From assembly GCA_030152985.1 (NCBI GenBank), contig JASLIE010000169.1, positions 1-8,666 on the forward strand: DNA of 8,666 bases, read 5' to 3'. The DNA comes from Bacillaceae bacterium. GTDB lineage: Bacteria > Bacillota > Bacilli > Bacillales > Amphibacillaceae. A program made the translations under genes and the position numbers. Positions 7,674-8,666 of the stretch are shown one piece after another (position 1 is the stretch's first letter; every line of letters starts with the position of its first letter). Below the pieces are notes generated by a model. That model made no database searches, was not told where the DNA came from, and saw only the letters and a list, made by a program, of their open reading frames with translations.

Positions 7674-7855
7674 ATCGTGCACTCATATTATCTGTGAGTC
7701 ACATTAATCGAATTTAGAGGCGATAAAATCCCTCAAATGAGATTAAAGCGATGACGTGGAAGGTTGTTGATTTAATACGTTTTGCCACGTATTAAATTGA
7801 GTAATTTCCACCGAGAATGCCCGTTTTAAAAACGGACGACTAGAGGAGGGATAGA
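7674..7855 (+). promoter_or_regulatory. Structured 5' leader of the rpsJ (S10) operon
   Basis: The leader folds by eye into four stem-loops. (1) 7677-7702: GTG and ACTCA pair with TGAGT and CAC, with one bulged C, at the very 5' end. (2) 7712-7738: ATTT, GAGG and GAT pair with ATC, CCTC and AAAT, with two bulges and an AAA loop. (3) 7756-7811: a 24-bp stem with two bulged Gs (7763 and 7801) and loop TTTGCC; its upper part is the perfect 11-bp repeat 7770-7780/7787-7797. (4) 7821-7835: CCGTT and AACGG around TTAAA, 7 nt before the Shine-Dalgarno region. The right arm of hairpin 2 is also complementary to the rpsJ ribosome binding site. No intrinsic terminator is present, so any control would be at translation, RNA stability or pausing. 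In E. coli the S10 leader is the target of L4 autoregulation; I know of no proven equivalent in Bacillales and the sequence does not show which ligand, if any, acts here. Confidence 0.65.
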
Positions 7856-8170
7856 ATGGCAAAGCAAAAGATTCGTATACGTTTAAAAGCATATGATCAC
7901 GCTGTGTTAGATCAATCGGCTGCGAAGATTGTTGAAACGGTAAAAAGAACAGGTGCAGAAGTTTCTGGACCCATCCCATTACCAACTGAAAAGAAAATCT
8001 TTACGGTTTTAAGATCAGTTCACGTTTATAAGGACGCAAGAGAGCAGTTTGAAATGCGTACACATAAGCGTTTAATCGACATCATTAATCCGACACAAAA
8101 AACAGCTGACATGCTTGTTAAGTTAGATGTACCATACGGTGTAGATGTTGAAATTGAATTAAATAAATAA
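7856..8170 (+). CDS. rpsJ: 30S ribosomal protein S10 (NusE)
   Basis: S10 is a late-assembling protein of the 30S head. As NusE it also pairs with NusB in transcription antitermination of rRNA operons and contacts NusG. The 104 residues start [15 protein letters not shown] and include [11 protein letters not shown] (36-46) and the [15 protein letters not shown] segment (62-76), which contains the long ribosome-buried loop. Bacillus S10 has 102 residues. This copy ends in VDVEIELNK, about two residues longer than the forms I recall, and has a divergent C-terminal quarter ([12 protein letters not shown]). GAGGAGG (7843-7849) lies 6 nt before the ATG. It is the first gene of the S10 operon, with its own promoter and leader, and rplC follows after 25 nt. 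Confidence 0.99.
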   Translation: MAKQKIRIRLKAYDHAVLDQSAAKIVETVKRTGAEVSGPIPLPTEKKIFTVLRSVHVYKDAREQFEMRTHKRLIDIINPTQKTADMLVKLDVPYGVDVEIELNK

Positions 8171-8195
8171 GTGAAAATTATAGGAGGTGTATCGG

Positions 8196-8666
8196 ATGAC
8201 GAAAGGAATCTTAGGACGTAAAATCGGCATGACACAACTTTTCTTGGAAAACGGTGAATTAATTCCGGTTACAGTTGTTCAAGCAGAGCCAAACGTTGTA
8301 TTACAAAAGAAAACAGTCGAAAATGATGGTTATGAAGCAATTCAACTAGGATTTAGCGAAATAGATAAACCAGAAGTATACGAACAAGGTTCGAAATTAG
8401 ATTCACGTGCAAATAAAGCAGAAAAAGGGCACGTTGAAAAAGCAAACACAACCCCTAAGCGCTACATTCGTGAAATCCGTAACGCTAAAATTGACGAATA
8501 TGAAGTTGGTCAAGAAGTTAGCGTTGAAATTTTCGAAGTTGGCGATAAGATTGATGTGACAGGTACATCCAAAGGGAAAGGGTTCCAAGGATCAATTAAA
8601 CGTCACAACTATGCACGCGGACCAATGAGTCATGGTTCACGTTTTCATAGAGCAGGTGGATCCATG
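8196..8666 (+). CDS. rplC: 50S ribosomal protein L3 (3' end outside window)
   Basis: L3 is an early 50S assembly protein whose long internal loop reaches the peptidyl transferase centre. 157 codons are visible without a stop; Bacillales L3 has about 209-220 residues, so some 55-65 are cut off by the window edge. The start [16 protein letters not shown] is diagnostic, as are [13 protein letters not shown] and [16 protein letters not shown] near the visible end. AGGAGGTG (8182-8189) is a near-perfect match to the 16S rRNA 3' end and puts GGAGG 8 nt before the ATG. Between LGF and EKGHV there are about 11 more residues than in Bacillus, resembling the staphylococcal form as I remember it. Second gene of the S10 operon; rplD would be expected next. 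Confidence 0.98.
   Translation, partial: MTKGILGRKIGMTQLFLENGELIPVTVVQAEPNVVLQKKTVENDGYEAIQLGFSEIDKPEVYEQGSKLDSRANKAEKGHVEKANTTPKRYIREIRNAKIDEYEVGQEVSVEIFEVGDKIDVTGTSKGKGFQGSIKRHNYARGPMSHGSRFHRAGGSM

Noticed and set aside
356..8588. Open frames of 60-134 codons on the minus strand
   Set aside because: All lie antisense to highly conserved genes (one also covers part of the rpsJ leader). They have no plausible ribosome sites, and their compositions are what strongly biased codon use on the other strand produces.
8652..8666. Window begins and ends at ATG codons, with GGATCC just before the end
   Set aside because: Both ATGs are internal Met codons of rpoC and rplC and GGATCC encodes the normal G-S of L3; this reflects window cutting or chance, not a cloning junction that I can show.
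1..8666. A new accessory or defence system
   Set aside because: Every coding stretch is a universal transcription or translation gene; no unknown gene, mobile element, array or atypical island is present.

Overview
The window carries a conserved housekeeping locus of a low-GC Gram-positive bacterium (Firmicutes, order Bacillales). It is the end of the rpoBC transcription unit, the str operon and the start of the S10 operon. All genes are on the + strand in the order rpoC (5' end missing), an L7Ae-type small ribosomal protein gene, rpsL, rpsG, fusA, tuf, rpsJ, rplC (3' end missing). The AT-rich DNA, strong AGGAGG ribosome binding sites, the L7Ae-like gene between rpoC and rpsL, and the protein sequences all point to Bacillales. 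RpoC, EF-G and EF-Tu resemble Bacillus as I remember it, while L3 has an extended loop and a downstream stretch that recall Staphylococcus. A relative of Staphylococcaceae is possible, but I cannot place the genus by eye.

Layout. 1-2745: the C-terminal three quarters of RNA polymerase beta', ending in a hairpin (2747-2783). 2792-2820: a good sigma-A-type promoter that restarts transcription. 2870-3124: L7Ae-like protein. 3125-3239: structured rpsL leader. 3240-4161: S12 and S7. 4197-6275: EF-G. 6276-6390: two candidate promoters and a hairpin before tuf. 6391-7581: EF-Tu, then a textbook terminator (7588-7617). 7640-7668: strong promoter of the S10 operon. 7674-7855: an unusually structured leader of about 180 nt. 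7856-8170: S10. 8196-8666: the first 157 codons of L3.

Together the genes supply the catalytic core of transcription, the decoding-centre proteins of the 30S subunit, the two elongation GTPases and the first proteins of the largest ribosomal protein operon. No mobile element, CRISPR array, tRNA, rRNA or defence gene is visible. There are no accessory genes and I see no new protein-coding system. The interesting material is in the non-coding segments, above all the rpsJ leader. There a sequence complementary to the rpsJ Shine-Dalgarno region is itself held in a hairpin by an upstream copy resembling that region, next to a 24-bp stem-loop that has a competing fold. All RNA structures here were found by eye, without energy calculation or alignment.
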